Assembly: GCA_041686915.1 (NCBI GenBank)
Contig: JAWLDB010000030.1
Location: 1 to 19,651 of the forward strand
DNA length: 19,651 nucleotides
Reading direction: 5' to 3'
Source: JAWLDB01 sp041686915
GTDB lineage: Bacteria > Bacillota > UBA994 > UBA5500
Positions within the stretch are counted from its first letter, which is position 1. Every line of letters begins with the position of its first letter. The notes beneath the pieces were generated by a model, which saw only the letters and a program-made list of their open reading frames with translations, was not told the origin of the DNA and searched no databases. Shown piece after piece: positions 1 through 7,203 of the stretch. Position numbers and translations under genes: made by a program.

Positions 1-2
1 AC

Positions 3-1445
3 CAGCTTACGTCTGGTGAATACCCAGTGAACTCACCCACATGGTCACCGTGCGGTCAATACATCGCCTTCACCAGTAACCGGCTGGAAGACGCCGATTT
101 TAAGGTCTCCATCTCAGATCTCTACGTTGTACCTGCAGTTGGAGGGGAGATGCGCAAGCTGTCGGATAGCACTGGAGGTGTCCATGCACCGTTTTGGTCC
201 CTGGACGGCAACAAGCTGTTCTACCTGTACAGCGATGGCAAGTACAAGGGCGCAACACTGCCGAAGTTCTACAGCATGCCGGCTGAAGGTGGCGAGGCAG
301 TCTGCCTGACCCCAGACATGGAGCTGCCTGTTGGGTCATCGGCTAACAGCGATTCCCATTACGGTGGCGGGTCAATGTCACCAATTCTATCCACAAACGG
401 CTACATTTACTTTGCGGCCGCTGATCGTGGCTATGCCAACCTCTACCGCTTCAAGGCTGAAGGCGGCCCGATTGAGACCGTCAGCAACCTTAAGGGAGCT
501 ATCTACGGCTTTACCTTCGATGCAGAGGGCAAGCAAGCTGCCTTGGCTGTTTCTGAACCGCTCAGCCCGGGTGAAGTTTATGGCTTCGACCTGGTCAGCA
601 AGCAGCAAAAGCGTCTTTCCAGCGTCAACGATGAGTTCTTGAATAGCGTTGCTCTTAGCACACCGGAAGAGTTCAACTGCAAGAGCGTCGACGACTGGAA
701 CGTTCAAGGCTGGATTATGAAGCCGGTCAACTTCGAACCAGGGCAGAAGTATCCCACTATCCTGGAGATTCACGGTGGACCTCACACCATGTTCGGTGAT
801 GTGTTCTTCTTTGAGTTCCAGCTGCTTTGCGCCAAGGGTTACACTGTGGTCTACACCAACCCGCGTGGCAGCCACGGCTACAGCCAGGAGTTCGTGAATG
901 CCTGCCGTGGCGATTATGGCGGTAAGGACTATGCTGACCTGATGGCTTCCATGGACTGGGTGCTGGAAAATGTGGACTACGTCGATCCAGAGCGTCTTGG
1001 CGTGACCGGGGGCAGCTACGGCGGCTTCATGACCAACTGGATAGTGAGCCACACCAACCGCTTCAAAGCAGCGGTAACCCAGCGCAGCATATCTAACTGG
1101 ACTAGCTTCACCGGTGCCGCTGACATCGGCAGCTTCTTTACCGAGAATGAACTGGATGCCAATCCGTGGGACCATCCAGAGGCGATGGTTAAGCATTCCC
1201 CACTTACCTATGTGAAGCAGGTGGAGACCCCGCTGTTGATCATCCATGGTGAAGAGGACTTGCGTTGCCCGATCGAACAGGCAGAGCAGCTGTTCGTGTT
1301 CCTGAAACGCTTGGGCAAGACAACCCAGTTCCTGCGCTTCCCGCATTCTACCCACGAGCTCTCGCGCAGCGGCAAACCTACGCTCCGTATTGAGCGCTTG
1401 AATGCCATAGTTGGTTGGTTCGACAAGTACATTCCTCAGGCATAA
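3..1445 (+). CDS. S9 family peptidase (prolyl oligopeptidase / acylaminoacyl-peptidase type), 5' part outside window
   Basis: This is the C-terminal part of a cytoplasmic serine peptidase that cleaves short peptides. The frame is open to the left edge (it begins QLTSGEYP), so the GTG at 27 is internal. Aligned with the paralog at 10589, about 180 N-terminal residues lie outside the window. The visible part has beta-propeller PD40-like repeats (SPTWSPCGQYIAFTSNR, APFWSLDGNKLFY), then an alpha/beta-hydrolase domain. Counting the GTG as residue 1, the triad is Ser330 in GGSYGG, Asp411 in HGEEDLRCP and His443 in THELSRSGKP. The Ser-Asp-His spacing nearly equals that of the paralog. It resembles the YuxL/S9C group. 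The family assignment is firm; the exact substrate (acylated peptides, dipeptides) is not visible. The gene ends at a hairpin terminator facing a convergent operon. Confidence 0.93.
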   Translation, partial: QLTSGEYPVNSPTWSPCGQYIAFTSNRLEDADFKVSISDLYVVPAVGGEMRKLSDSTGGVHAPFWSLDGNKLFYLYSDGKYKGATLPKFYSMPAEGGEAVCLTPDMELPVGSSANSDSHYGGGSMSPILSTNGYIYFAAADRGYANLYRFKAEGGPIETVSNLKGAIYGFTFDAEGKQAALAVSEPLSPGEVYGFDLVSKQQKRLSSVNDEFLNSVALSTPEEFNCKSVDDWNVQGWIMKPVNFEPGQKYPTILEIHGGPHTMFGDVFFFEFQLLCAKGYTVVYTNPRGSHGYSQEFVNACRGDYGGKDYADLMASMDWVLENVDYVDPERLGVTGGSYGGFMTNWIVSHTNRFKAAVTQRSISNWTSFTGAADIGSFFTENELDANPWDHPEAMVKHSPLTYVKQVETPLLIIHGEEDLRCPIEQAEQLFVFLKRLGKTTQFLRFPHSTHELSRSGKPTLRIERLNAIVGWFDKYIPQA

Positions 1446-1461
1446 TCACCTGAGCACAAAG

Positions 1462-1498
1462 ACAGCAGCCCGGCTTGGCCAGGCTGCTGTTCTCGTTT
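1462..1498 (+). terminator. Rho-independent terminator of the S9 peptidase gene, possibly bidirectional
   Basis: ACAGCAGCC (1462-1470) pairs with GGCTGCTGT (1482-1490). An inner GG/CC pair lies beyond one mismatch, with loop CTTGG, and TCTCGTTT follows. It starts 17 bases after the TAA stop. The convergent minus-strand gene ends at 1505, so the same hairpin may stop both transcripts. Confidence 0.7.
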
Positions 1499-1504
1499 AG
1501 TCAG

Positions 1505-1957
1505 TTAGATTTGACCTGTCAGTGACAGAATAACGTGCGCCACGACTGCTGAACCAAGGTACGTGCCGGTGAAGACCAAGAGTGAGACAACAATGATCTT
1601 CCAACCTAGCTTGGCGAAAGCGCCAATATCCTTGCCTACTGCGATACCTGCATAAGCCAGTACTGGTGTGGTCAACGCCAGGAAGTCCACCTTCGCAATT
1701 GCCTTGTTAATCACGTCGCTAAACGGCACGCCAGGATATGTGAGCACAATACCAACCAGTGAAATGAAGGCAATGCTCGGCAACTTGAATGGAACGATTG
1801 CTGTTAAGGCTAACCCGATTAATACAATCAGGATGAGCAGCAGCATGCCGGGTAGGGCCTCAATCGGGTTGATTTTGGGCCTGATTAGATTGCCTACAAG
1901 CGTAATCGCCCCCACAATAATCAGGGTGCGCGTGATGTTACCCCATTCGATTTTCAT
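1505..1957 (-). CDS. Small integral membrane protein (150 aa), partner of the DUF3100 protein
   Basis: This is a very hydrophobic protein with about five predicted membrane helices (roughly residues 8-24, 33-52, 57-76, 92-110, 118-145). It has no soluble domain. Its ATG overlaps the TGA of the upstream DUF3100 gene by four bases (ATGA), and an SD (GAGGAGG) lies inside the upstream gene, so the two are translationally coupled and probably form one membrane complex. It is the last gene of the minus-strand M20-DUF3100 operon. I do not recognise a named family. Size, coupling and neighbours suggest the second subunit of a two-component transporter, which is inference. Confidence 0.85.
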   Translation of the reverse strand: MKIEWGNITRTLIIVGAITLVGNLIRPKINPIEALPGMLLLILIVLIGLALTAIVPFKLPSIAFISLVGIVLTYPGVPFSDVINKAIAKVDFLALTTPVLAYAGIAVGKDIGAFAKLGWKIIVVSLLVFTGTYLGSAVVAHVILSLTGQI

Positions 1958-2757
1958 TTATCGTCGCCTCCTCTACGGCCAATTATCGGGCGCAGCAACT
2001 TGTACAACCACTCAGTGAATGGTATTGCCAGGAACAATGAAGCATACAAACCAGTTGCGCCGGTTAACAGGTTGCTGGCAGCTGCGAAGGCTAGTATTTC
2101 GCTCTTAAGTGCTGGGTCTGTGTATAGCGCGGCAAGTGCCCCCGACGATGCTGCCATCATGCTTGCACTACCGACGCCGCAGGCCATAGCCAAGGCCCAA
2201 GGGTGTAGTGGCAACAGAGTCGCTGCGAACCCAGCCAGCAGGCCAAAGAAGATTGCACCGAACAGGGTTCCTGATATGTAGACACCCATGACGCCTCTGC
2301 CTTCAGGGCCGTCCAGTCCATAAAGATCGGATACGATTGCCAGGCTACCTTCGCGTGCTACTGAGAAGGTAGCGCCTATTGCTTCCCGGCCGAAACCTAG
2401 CAGCAAAGCGACCGGTAACGCTAACAAAATGGTGCCGAGGTTGCCAAGCTCCTGAAAGATCAGCGCCGGCCCCTTGCTGAACAACGTGGGCACATCGGGA
2501 CCGATGATTGCACCGTACTTGGCCATGAGTAGCATAACCGACACATTGATCAACGGGCCGGCGATGTCCATCTCTTCTTTGTTTACAACCTTTAGGAAGC
2601 GTGGACCCAAGAACATGCCAATTACCAGGGCATAAAGCATCGGCAGGAAGATGGCTGTGCCTGGGCCAATTTGGAACCTGCGGATGCCAATGAGTTCCGC
2701 AATGATGACCATAATAAGGACAATTAAATGAAGTTTGAAGTCACCTAAGCGTTTCAT
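1954..2757 (-). CDS. DUF3100-type multispanning membrane protein, putative transporter
   Basis: This 267-aa protein has about eight hydrophobic segments and conserved-looking glycine/serine-rich loops (FGREAIGATFSVAREGS, GVGSASMMAASSGALAALYTDP) of the kind that line a substrate path. From memory it matches the DUF3100 family, whose function is not established. A GTG at 2766 would lengthen the frame, but that GTG overlaps the SD (AAAGGAG). The ATG at 2757 sits 8 bases behind the SD and is preferred. It lies 27 bases downstream of the M20 amidohydrolase gene and overlaps the next membrane-protein gene. The arrangement suggests import of an amide or peptide-like compound that the amidohydrolase then cleaves. 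The family call is fairly sure; the transport role is inferred. Confidence 0.8.
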   Translation of the reverse strand: MKRLGDFKLHLIVLIMVIIAELIGIRRFQIGPGTAIFLPMLYALVIGMFLGPRFLKVVNKEEMDIAGPLINVSVMLLMAKYGAIIGPDVPTLFSKGPALIFQELGNLGTILLALPVALLLGFGREAIGATFSVAREGSLAIVSDLYGLDGPEGRGVMGVYISGTLFGAIFFGLLAGFAATLLPLHPWALAMACGVGSASMMAASSGALAALYTDPALKSEILAFAAASNLLTGATGLYASLFLAIPFTEWLYKLLRPIIGRRGGDDK

Positions 2758-2784
2758 CAACGCCACTCCTTTCTGTTGCCAGTA

Positions 2785-4092
2785 TTACTTGGTAAGGTCA
2801 TGCCACATTTTGAGATACTCTTGCTTGTTCATGGCCGGCCTGAATGCCTGTTTGACCTTGTGAGCTTCTGCTGCGCCACCCCATAGCAGGTCAATCACAG
2901 TCATCGCCATCACCTTGGCAGGCACAATATAGGCCGCTTCAGGGTCAGAAATCACAAAGTCGCGGGTATGTGCCATACCTTTGATGCCCCCGACCGCTGG
3001 ATGAATACCGGGGAGAATATGCATTACGTCGCCCATATCAGTCGAGCCACCCATGCCACCCCATTCGCCGACAAGTTCACTACCTAGTAGTTCAATAGCA
3101 TTTTGTCGAAAGACCTCGGTCAAATTGTCATCATTGCGTAGCGGCAGATAGCCGGGTATCTCAGTAATCTCAACCTGGGCACCGATGGCATCAGCGCCGG
3201 CTCTGAGCGCCCGGTTAACCTTCTTGTTGGCATCGAGAATAGCGTCGATGTTTCTGCCGCGTACATACGTCTCGAGACGAACATCAGCCGGAATGATGTT
3301 CACCAGGTCGCCACCTCTGGTGATAATGGGATGTACTCTAATGCGATCTTCATCCCTGAACGTCTCGCGTTGGGCATGAATGCCCATTAGCCCCAGCATC
3401 GCCGCATTCAGCGCATTGATGCCCTCAAAGGGCGCACCACCAGCGTGCGCCTCTCGCCCAACATAGCGCATGGATTTGCCGATAAACCCATTGCTCCCGC
3501 CGCCCACACGGATGGCTTTGCCAGGGGTATTGCTCTCCGAGTGCACCATCATGGCCATGTCAATGTCATCAAACAATCCTAAGCGAAGGAACTCCTGTTT
3601 ACCTCCAAGAAACTCAATCTTCCCGTCTTTACGCAGGCGATTGCGGTACTCAATCTCTACAAATTCTTCAGCCGGCACTGCCATAAAGACGACTGAGCCA
3701 TCCAGGGACTCTGCGGCTCCGGAGTTGACTAGGCCAAAGGCCGCGCCAAGCATCGCCGCGATCTGGGTGTTGTGACCACAGGCGTGAGTCGCACCTGTGT
3801 CACGATGTGCCTTCGGATGGTCGTAGCATAGTACTGCATCTAGTTCCCCCATCACTGCCACTTTAATATCCTGTTTGCGCCCCTTCAGCTCTGCCCGCAC
3901 ACCTGTAAGGGCTAATTCATCCTGGTGGGGAAGCTTCAACTGTTCAAAAGTTGATTTGACCAGTTTAGCCGTATCATATTCTTTGAAGCCTAGTTCAGGG
4001 TTATCGAAAATACTGTTGCCTATGTTGATAATGTGTTCTGCCTGTTGGTCAATAGCGTCGCAGACTTTCTGCTTCAACGCTGCTTTGTCCAT
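2785..4092 (-). CDS. M20 family amidohydrolase (AbgB / aminobenzoyl-glutamate hydrolase-like)
   Basis: This is a cytoplasmic metal-dependent amidohydrolase of 435 aa. The motifs fit M20D enzymes with a two-metal site: Cys105 and His107 in THACGHN, Glu142-Glu143 in VPAEEF, His184 in MMVHSES, and His375 in GMAHTRDF. His216 in REAHAGGAPFEG is the conserved His of the lid domain. GELDAV near residue 82 and GGSTDMGDV are also typical. The frame runs upstream to about 4305, but AGGAGG 9 bases before the ATG at 4092 fixes the start, and the extra 71 residues look non-coding. It is the first gene of the operon with the DUF3100 and 150-aa membrane proteins. AbgB-type enzymes cleave p-aminobenzoyl-glutamate; here the substrate could equally be an N-acyl amino acid or a dipeptide. 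Confidence 0.92.
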   Translation of the reverse strand: MDKAALKQKVCDAIDQQAEHIINIGNSIFDNPELGFKEYDTAKLVKSTFEQLKLPHQDELALTGVRAELKGRKQDIKVAVMGELDAVLCYDHPKAHRDTGATHACGHNTQIAAMLGAAFGLVNSGAAESLDGSVVFMAVPAEEFVEIEYRNRLRKDGKIEFLGGKQEFLRLGLFDDIDMAMMVHSESNTPGKAIRVGGGSNGFIGKSMRYVGREAHAGGAPFEGINALNAAMLGLMGIHAQRETFRDEDRIRVHPIITRGGDLVNIIPADVRLETYVRGRNIDAILDANKKVNRALRAGADAIGAQVEITEIPGYLPLRNDDNLTEVFRQNAIELLGSELVGEWGGMGGSTDMGDVMHILPGIHPAVGGIKGMAHTRDFVISDPEAAYIVPAKVMAMTVIDLLWGGAAEAHKVKQAFRPAMNKQEYLKMWHDLTK

Positions 4093-4129
4093 GCTGCCGC
4101 GCCTCCTGTCCTCTTTGTCTGACCTTAGT

Positions 4130-4199
4130 ATGCGCGCAAAAACAGGTAACTTGTGTTTTCCGGGACATTTATTGCTAACGTTGCCCCAACATGCGCGCA
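4130..4199. repeat. Two direct copies of ATGCGCGCA in the divergent intergenic region
   Basis: ATGCGCGCA occurs at 4130-4138 and 4191-4199. Each copy contains the 8-bp palindrome TGCGCGCA. The copies are 61 bp apart, close to six helical turns, between the divergent M20 operon and the spore-protein gene. They could be paired operator sites, but no regulator is known for them. Confidence 0.35.
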
Positions 4200-4262
4200 G
4201 TGGTATAAACCGCCACCATATTGTTGCCCAAATGCCGGGACAATAATGATGAGGTGATGATA

Positions 4263-4547
4263 ATGGCAAGCAGAAGGCCTCTAATACCAGGCAGTGAAAA
4301 CGCACTCGCCAACTTCAAACAACAAGTGATGGCTCAGGCGGGATACATAACGACAGGCGACAACCCTGACGGCGTGAAGTTCCAGGTAGCCGAGCAGCAA
4401 GGAATCTCGCTGTCACCGTTGTATAATGGGGAGCTGAAGACCCGGGAAGCAGGCAAAATTGGTGGGCCGATCGGTGGCTTGATGGTGCGCGAGATGATTA
4501 AGATCGCTGAAGAGATGCTGAGCAGAGAAGATCAATTAACCGAATAA
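4263..4547 (+). CDS. Alpha/beta-type small acid-soluble spore protein (SASP), divergent variant
   Basis: This 94-aa protein would coat and protect DNA in the dormant spore. The N-terminal part (PLIPGSENALANFKQQVM) and the C-terminal part (TREAGKIGGPIGGLMVREMI, then KIAEEML) match the two helical DNA-binding segments of alpha/beta SASPs. The middle motif VKFQVAEQQGISL (residues 38-50) corresponds to the germination-protease site (classically E-[IV]-A-x-E/LG[IV]), but the Glu at the cut position and the following Leu are both Gln. The start is the ATG at 4263, 6 bases after GAGGTG; the in-frame ATG at 4257 touches the SD. No clear sigma-G promoter was found upstream. The gene ends in a terminator shared with the convergent transporter gene. 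Confidence 0.85.
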   Translation: MASRRPLIPGSENALANFKQQVMAQAGYITTGDNPDGVKFQVAEQQGISLSPLYNGELKTREAGKIGGPIGGLMVREMIKIAEEMLSREDQLTE

Positions 4548-4548
4548 A

Positions 4549-4575
4549 AAACAGCCGCCTAGGAGGCGGCTGTTT
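4549..4575. terminator. Bidirectional terminator shared by the SASP and MATE-like genes
   Basis: A perfect 12-bp stem, AAACAGCCGCCT (4549-4560) and AGGCGGCTGTTT (4564-4575), encloses a 3-base loop. The plus strand ends in TTT; the minus strand ends in a run of T from the AAAAAA at 4545-4550. The last four sense codons and the stop codon of the minus-strand gene (stop 4561-4559) lie inside or against the hairpin. Confidence 0.85.
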
Positions 4576-5917
4576 GCTTGGCTAGAATTGTATTTTCGCT
4601 TGTCCTGAAGATAGTGCGATGAGCAATGATGAATGCGGTTATTCCCTCGAACAACACTCCAGTCAACATGCTAATACCGGCCATGTACTGAGCCAGTTGT
4701 GGAAACTGCGTCGAAACTATGAACGTCGCCGCTGCAATGCCGACCAAATTGGTCACCTTGGCGATAGTGATACCTGGAGTTTGACGCCCCGAAATTAGTA
4801 ACCCGGCGTAAAGCTCGCTAATGCTCAGCGCCATCGGCATGAACGCGAGCACGAGGACGTTGTGGACAGCCGGCGTGATGATATCCTGCTCGACCCCGAT
4901 CACATTGGCCATCAACCAGTGAGTTCCGCCAGATATTGTCAAGAGTAGTAGCGCCGAAGTTGTGCATAGGCCGATTAGCCATACAAAGGTCCGCACCTTG
5001 CGGTAAGTGGCACTGTCCTTGACAAACACAATCACAATCTGGTGAATATTGAACGCGATTGCAACAAAAATCCAGGAGAAGCTATATGCTATCTGATAGC
5101 CTGCGAGGGCGAGCTCAGGAGTGGCTGTCCGCGCTAAACCTGCGTTGATAATAGGCCGTCCGAAGGTTTCAAAGAACGCAGCGAATGCAAGCGGCAGGTA
5201 GAACCACAAAGCTCCCACCGGCTGTATGGGTGGTTTGCCATCCGCCGGTTCGTCGGGAAGGGTAGAACGCCATGTGCGTGCTGCCAGCATCGCCAAGACA
5301 CCTTCGGTTCCAATGCCAATCACAAGGATAATGCCGCCAACGACGCCGCCCGACAGAAACTCTGCCTTGGGAAGCAACCACGCGAGTCCAAGCATCAGGG
5401 CTAGCCTGATCATCATGTTCATCGTCATGATAACTGTTCGCCGTTTTACGATGATCAGCCCCTGGTAGAACGAGCGCAGGATCGATAGGGTAGGCAGTAT
5501 CAAAAAGACTCGGAATACACTGATTGCCTCCGGATACAACGACTCTTTGATACCAACCATGCCAATGAATACAGGCCTGCCGAGCGGTCCAAAAGCGATC
5601 AGCAGCATAATGGAGCTGACGACTGCCAGGATTCCTAGAGATACCTTCCGGACTGAGTCGTAAGACATCTTATCATCAAACAGAGCAACGGCCATGCGGC
5701 GAATGTTGTAGCATGGCGACTCAAAGAGCACTGAAACGCTTTGGGCGACCGAGTAAGCCGCCAGTGCGGCAGCAGCACTCGCCGTACGGGCCATGGCGGA
5801 GCTCACTATCGAATGTGACGCCATCATCATCATCGAACTGGCCGCCAGGGGCAAGAAGAAACTTAGCAACGCTTGCGGTGTAACTTCCGCATGATTGCGG
5901 TTAGCCTGTATGTTCAC
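4559..5917 (-). CDS. MATE/MOP-superfamily-like multispanning transporter
   Basis: This 452-aa integral membrane protein has about twelve hydrophobic segments in two similar halves, each beginning with a segment like those of MATE or flippase proteins (residues about 14-60 and 238-290). There are positively charged short cytoplasmic loops (KRRTVIM, YNIRRMAVALF). It starts at a GTG, 6 bases after AGGAGG. It could be a drug/cation exporter, a lipid-linked glycan flippase or an Ank-like metabolite exporter; nothing visible decides among them. It is monocistronic, with its own upstream region (5918-6040) and a shared terminator with the SASP gene, so a sporulation link is only suggested by position. 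Confidence 0.75.
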   Translation of the reverse strand: MNIQANRNHAEVTPQALLSFFLPLAASSMMMMASHSIVSSAMARTASAAAALAAYSVAQSVSVLFESPCYNIRRMAVALFDDKMSYDSVRKVSLGILAVVSSIMLLIAFGPLGRPVFIGMVGIKESLYPEAISVFRVFLILPTLSILRSFYQGLIIVKRRTVIMTMNMMIRLALMLGLAWLLPKAEFLSGGVVGGIILVIGIGTEGVLAMLAARTWRSTLPDEPADGKPPIQPVGALWFYLPLAFAAFFETFGRPIINAGLARTATPELALAGYQIAYSFSWIFVAIAFNIHQIVIVFVKDSATYRKVRTFVWLIGLCTTSALLLLTISGGTHWLMANVIGVEQDIITPAVHNVLVLAFMPMALSISELYAGLLISGRQTPGITIAKVTNLVGIAAATFIVSTQFPQLAQYMAGISMLTGVLFEGITAFIIAHRTIFRTSENTILAKQTAAS

Positions 5918-6029
5918 GTTGGTCCTCCTATTCCAGAGAGCTCTTTTTAGCCCTGCCTTTATGTTAACACGGCGCGCGTAACAGGTGCAATCCTTTCGTT
6001 AGGCGAAAAGACAGTATTATGGAAGTCGC

Positions 6030-6068
6030 TGCATAAATAATCTAGGGCTAGCCATCGGCTAGCCCTAG
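6030..6068 (-). terminator. Terminator of the glutaredoxin gene
   Basis: CTAGGGCTAGCC (6042-6053) and GGCTAGCCCTAG (6057-6068) form a perfect 12-bp stem with loop ATC. On the minus strand it is followed by the T-rich ATTATTTATG. It begins 28 bases beyond the glutaredoxin stop codon. Confidence 0.75.
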
Positions 6069-6096
6069 CACCATTCCAGTTACTGACGACGGTGTC

Positions 6097-6339
6097 TTAA
6101 CCCTTCGCACCGTACTTTTCTTCCAGATAGGCAATGATCTTGTCGTCGTCATCAGCAATCACTACATTGCCATCTACCATTACCGGTACAGACGGTTGTC
6201 CACTGACCTGAAGAACTTCGTCACGTTGAGCTTTATCCTTGGGAACATCAACTTTCTCGTACTCCAGGTTCAACTCGGCCAACTTTTCCCTGACCCTCTT
6301 GCAGTAGGGACAATGGTCCAGGTTATACAGCTTAATTAT
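6097..6339 (-). CDS. Glutaredoxin-like protein with a non-canonical (AUA or AUU) start
   Basis: This is a small thiol-disulfide or glutathione-S-transferase-N-like protein of about 80 aa, the usual glutaredoxin length. It begins IIKLYNLDHCPYCKRVREKL, with active site CPYC (Cys10, Cys13), the cis-proline motif SVPV (Pro52) and a C-terminal ADDDDKIIAYLEEKYG segment as in bacterial glutaredoxins. The first ATG/GTG/TTG-type codon in frame is a TTG at 6282, which would delete strand 1 and the whole CPYC motif. An in-frame TAG lies five codons before the ATA at 6339. A very strong SD, AGGGGGGTGAT, sits 7 bases before ATA (6339) and 10 before ATT (6336). I place the start at 6339 and cannot choose firmly between ATA and ATT. 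The protein acts in cytoplasmic redox balance. An indel or sequencing error is less likely, because frame and SD are otherwise intact. Confidence 0.88.
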   Translation of the reverse strand: MIKLYNLDHCPYCKRVREKLAELNLEYEKVDVPKDKAQRDEVLQVSGQPSVPVMVDGNVVIADDDDKIIAYLEEKYGAKG

Positions 6340-6365
6340 GGTATCACCCCCCTAAGTGGTTTGAA

Positions 6366-6406
6366 CAAAATCTTTAACAGTCAAGATTTTGCCCATTCAG
6401 ATTATA
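6366..6406 (-). promoter_or_regulatory. Putative promoter -10 and operator palindrome of the glutaredoxin gene
   Basis: On the minus strand a perfect TATAAT (6406-6401) is followed, at about the expected transcription start, by an inverted repeat with 9-bp arms: CAAAATCTT (6391-6383 read on minus) and AAGATTTTG (6374-6366), spaced by 8 bases. The -35 region (TTCGCC at 17 bp) is poor, as expected for an activated or weak promoter. The palindrome could be a repressor site at about +3 to +30, or an RNA hairpin in the leader. Confidence 0.45.
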
Positions 6407-6439
6407 GCGTTGCCTTCCAGCGAGGCGAAAATGCCGTTT

Positions 6440-7189
6440 CTATTCAGTCTTCCTGACGACTGTCGCCAGGTCTCGCATTGCGCGTGCTATTAATAAGGTA
6501 TCGATGCTCACTCCCAGCATGCCGTAGCCGGCAGCTAAAGCATCTTCCTGTGCCTGTTTACTTCCTGCAAACGTTCCGCATATCATTCCGGCGGCGGTCG
6601 CCTTGGCCGCGACATTTCGCAGAATTGCCTTGACGGAAGGGTGATCTACTTGGCCAGGTATACCTAGCGACTGTGAGAGATCATAGGGCCCGATGAAAAT
6701 GCCATCCAGTCCAGGACAGGCCATAATATCATCAAGCTCTGCAATCGCCGCCTCACCCTCAATCTGAGCGATAATGAGATTATTCTGGTTTGTAGTCTGC
6801 AGATACATCTCTCCAGGCATCAGTCCATAATGTGCTGCGCGCACGGCCGGGTGAACTCCACGACTGCCAAGCGGCGCGAACTTAGCATGTTTGACGATTT
6901 CCTCAACCTGATGCCTGCTTGTGACCTGGGGAATCAGAATGCCATCCACCCCTGTATCAAGCGAGTGCGTAACGGAGCTTTCCAGGTGGCCAGGTAATCG
7001 ATAGAAGACCTTAAACAATGGATTGGCAGCTTTAGCAGCATTCAGCAGGGGATAAACCTGCTGATCGCCTATCCGTCCGTGCTCTCCATCTAATACACAG
7101 AAGTCTAGTCCAGAGCGGGCTGCAATCTCACAGATTTCTTCCGAGGGTATCCCCAAAAAAACACCGAAGGACGCTCTAGTCATATTCAT
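6440..7189 (-). CDS. HpcH/HpaI family aldolase (2-oxo acid class II aldolase)
   Basis: This 249-aa metal-dependent aldolase splits 2-keto-3-deoxy or 4-hydroxy-2-oxo acids into pyruvate plus an aldehyde. Family residues are visible: His37 in LDGEHG, Arg64 in FYRLPGH, and metal ligands Glu144 in QIEGEAAI and Asp170 in GIFIGPYDLS. PQV (88-90) and SRGVHP (109-114) line the substrate site in relatives such as HpaI and RhmA. A TTG at 7192 is also in frame, but the ATG at 7189 is 7 bases from the GGAG. It follows the RidA gene by 14 bases and is probably in one operon with RidA and the HTH-TPR regulator. The exact substrate cannot be told; HpaI, GarL and RhmA activities share these motifs. Confidence 0.9.
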   Translation of the reverse strand: MNMTRASFGVFLGIPSEEICEIAARSGLDFCVLDGEHGRIGDQQVYPLLNAAKAANPLFKVFYRLPGHLESSVTHSLDTGVDGILIPQVTSRHQVEEIVKHAKFAPLGSRGVHPAVRAAHYGLMPGEMYLQTTNQNNLIIAQIEGEAAIAELDDIMACPGLDGIFIGPYDLSQSLGIPGQVDHPSVKAILRNVAAKATAAGMICGTFAGSKQAQEDALAAGYGMLGVSIDTLLIARAMRDLATVVRKTE

Positions 7190-7203
7190 CAAACTTCTCC
7201 CTG

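Noticed and set aside
387..1355. A 322-codon minus-strand frame opposite the first S9 gene
   Set aside because: It is antisense to a clear peptidase domain, has no SD or recognisable motif, and arises from codon bias of the real gene.
4093..4305. The 71-residue N-terminal extension of the M20 amidohydrolase frame
   Set aside because: It crosses the divergent promoter region and the spore-gene start, and a good SD precedes the inner ATG at 4092.
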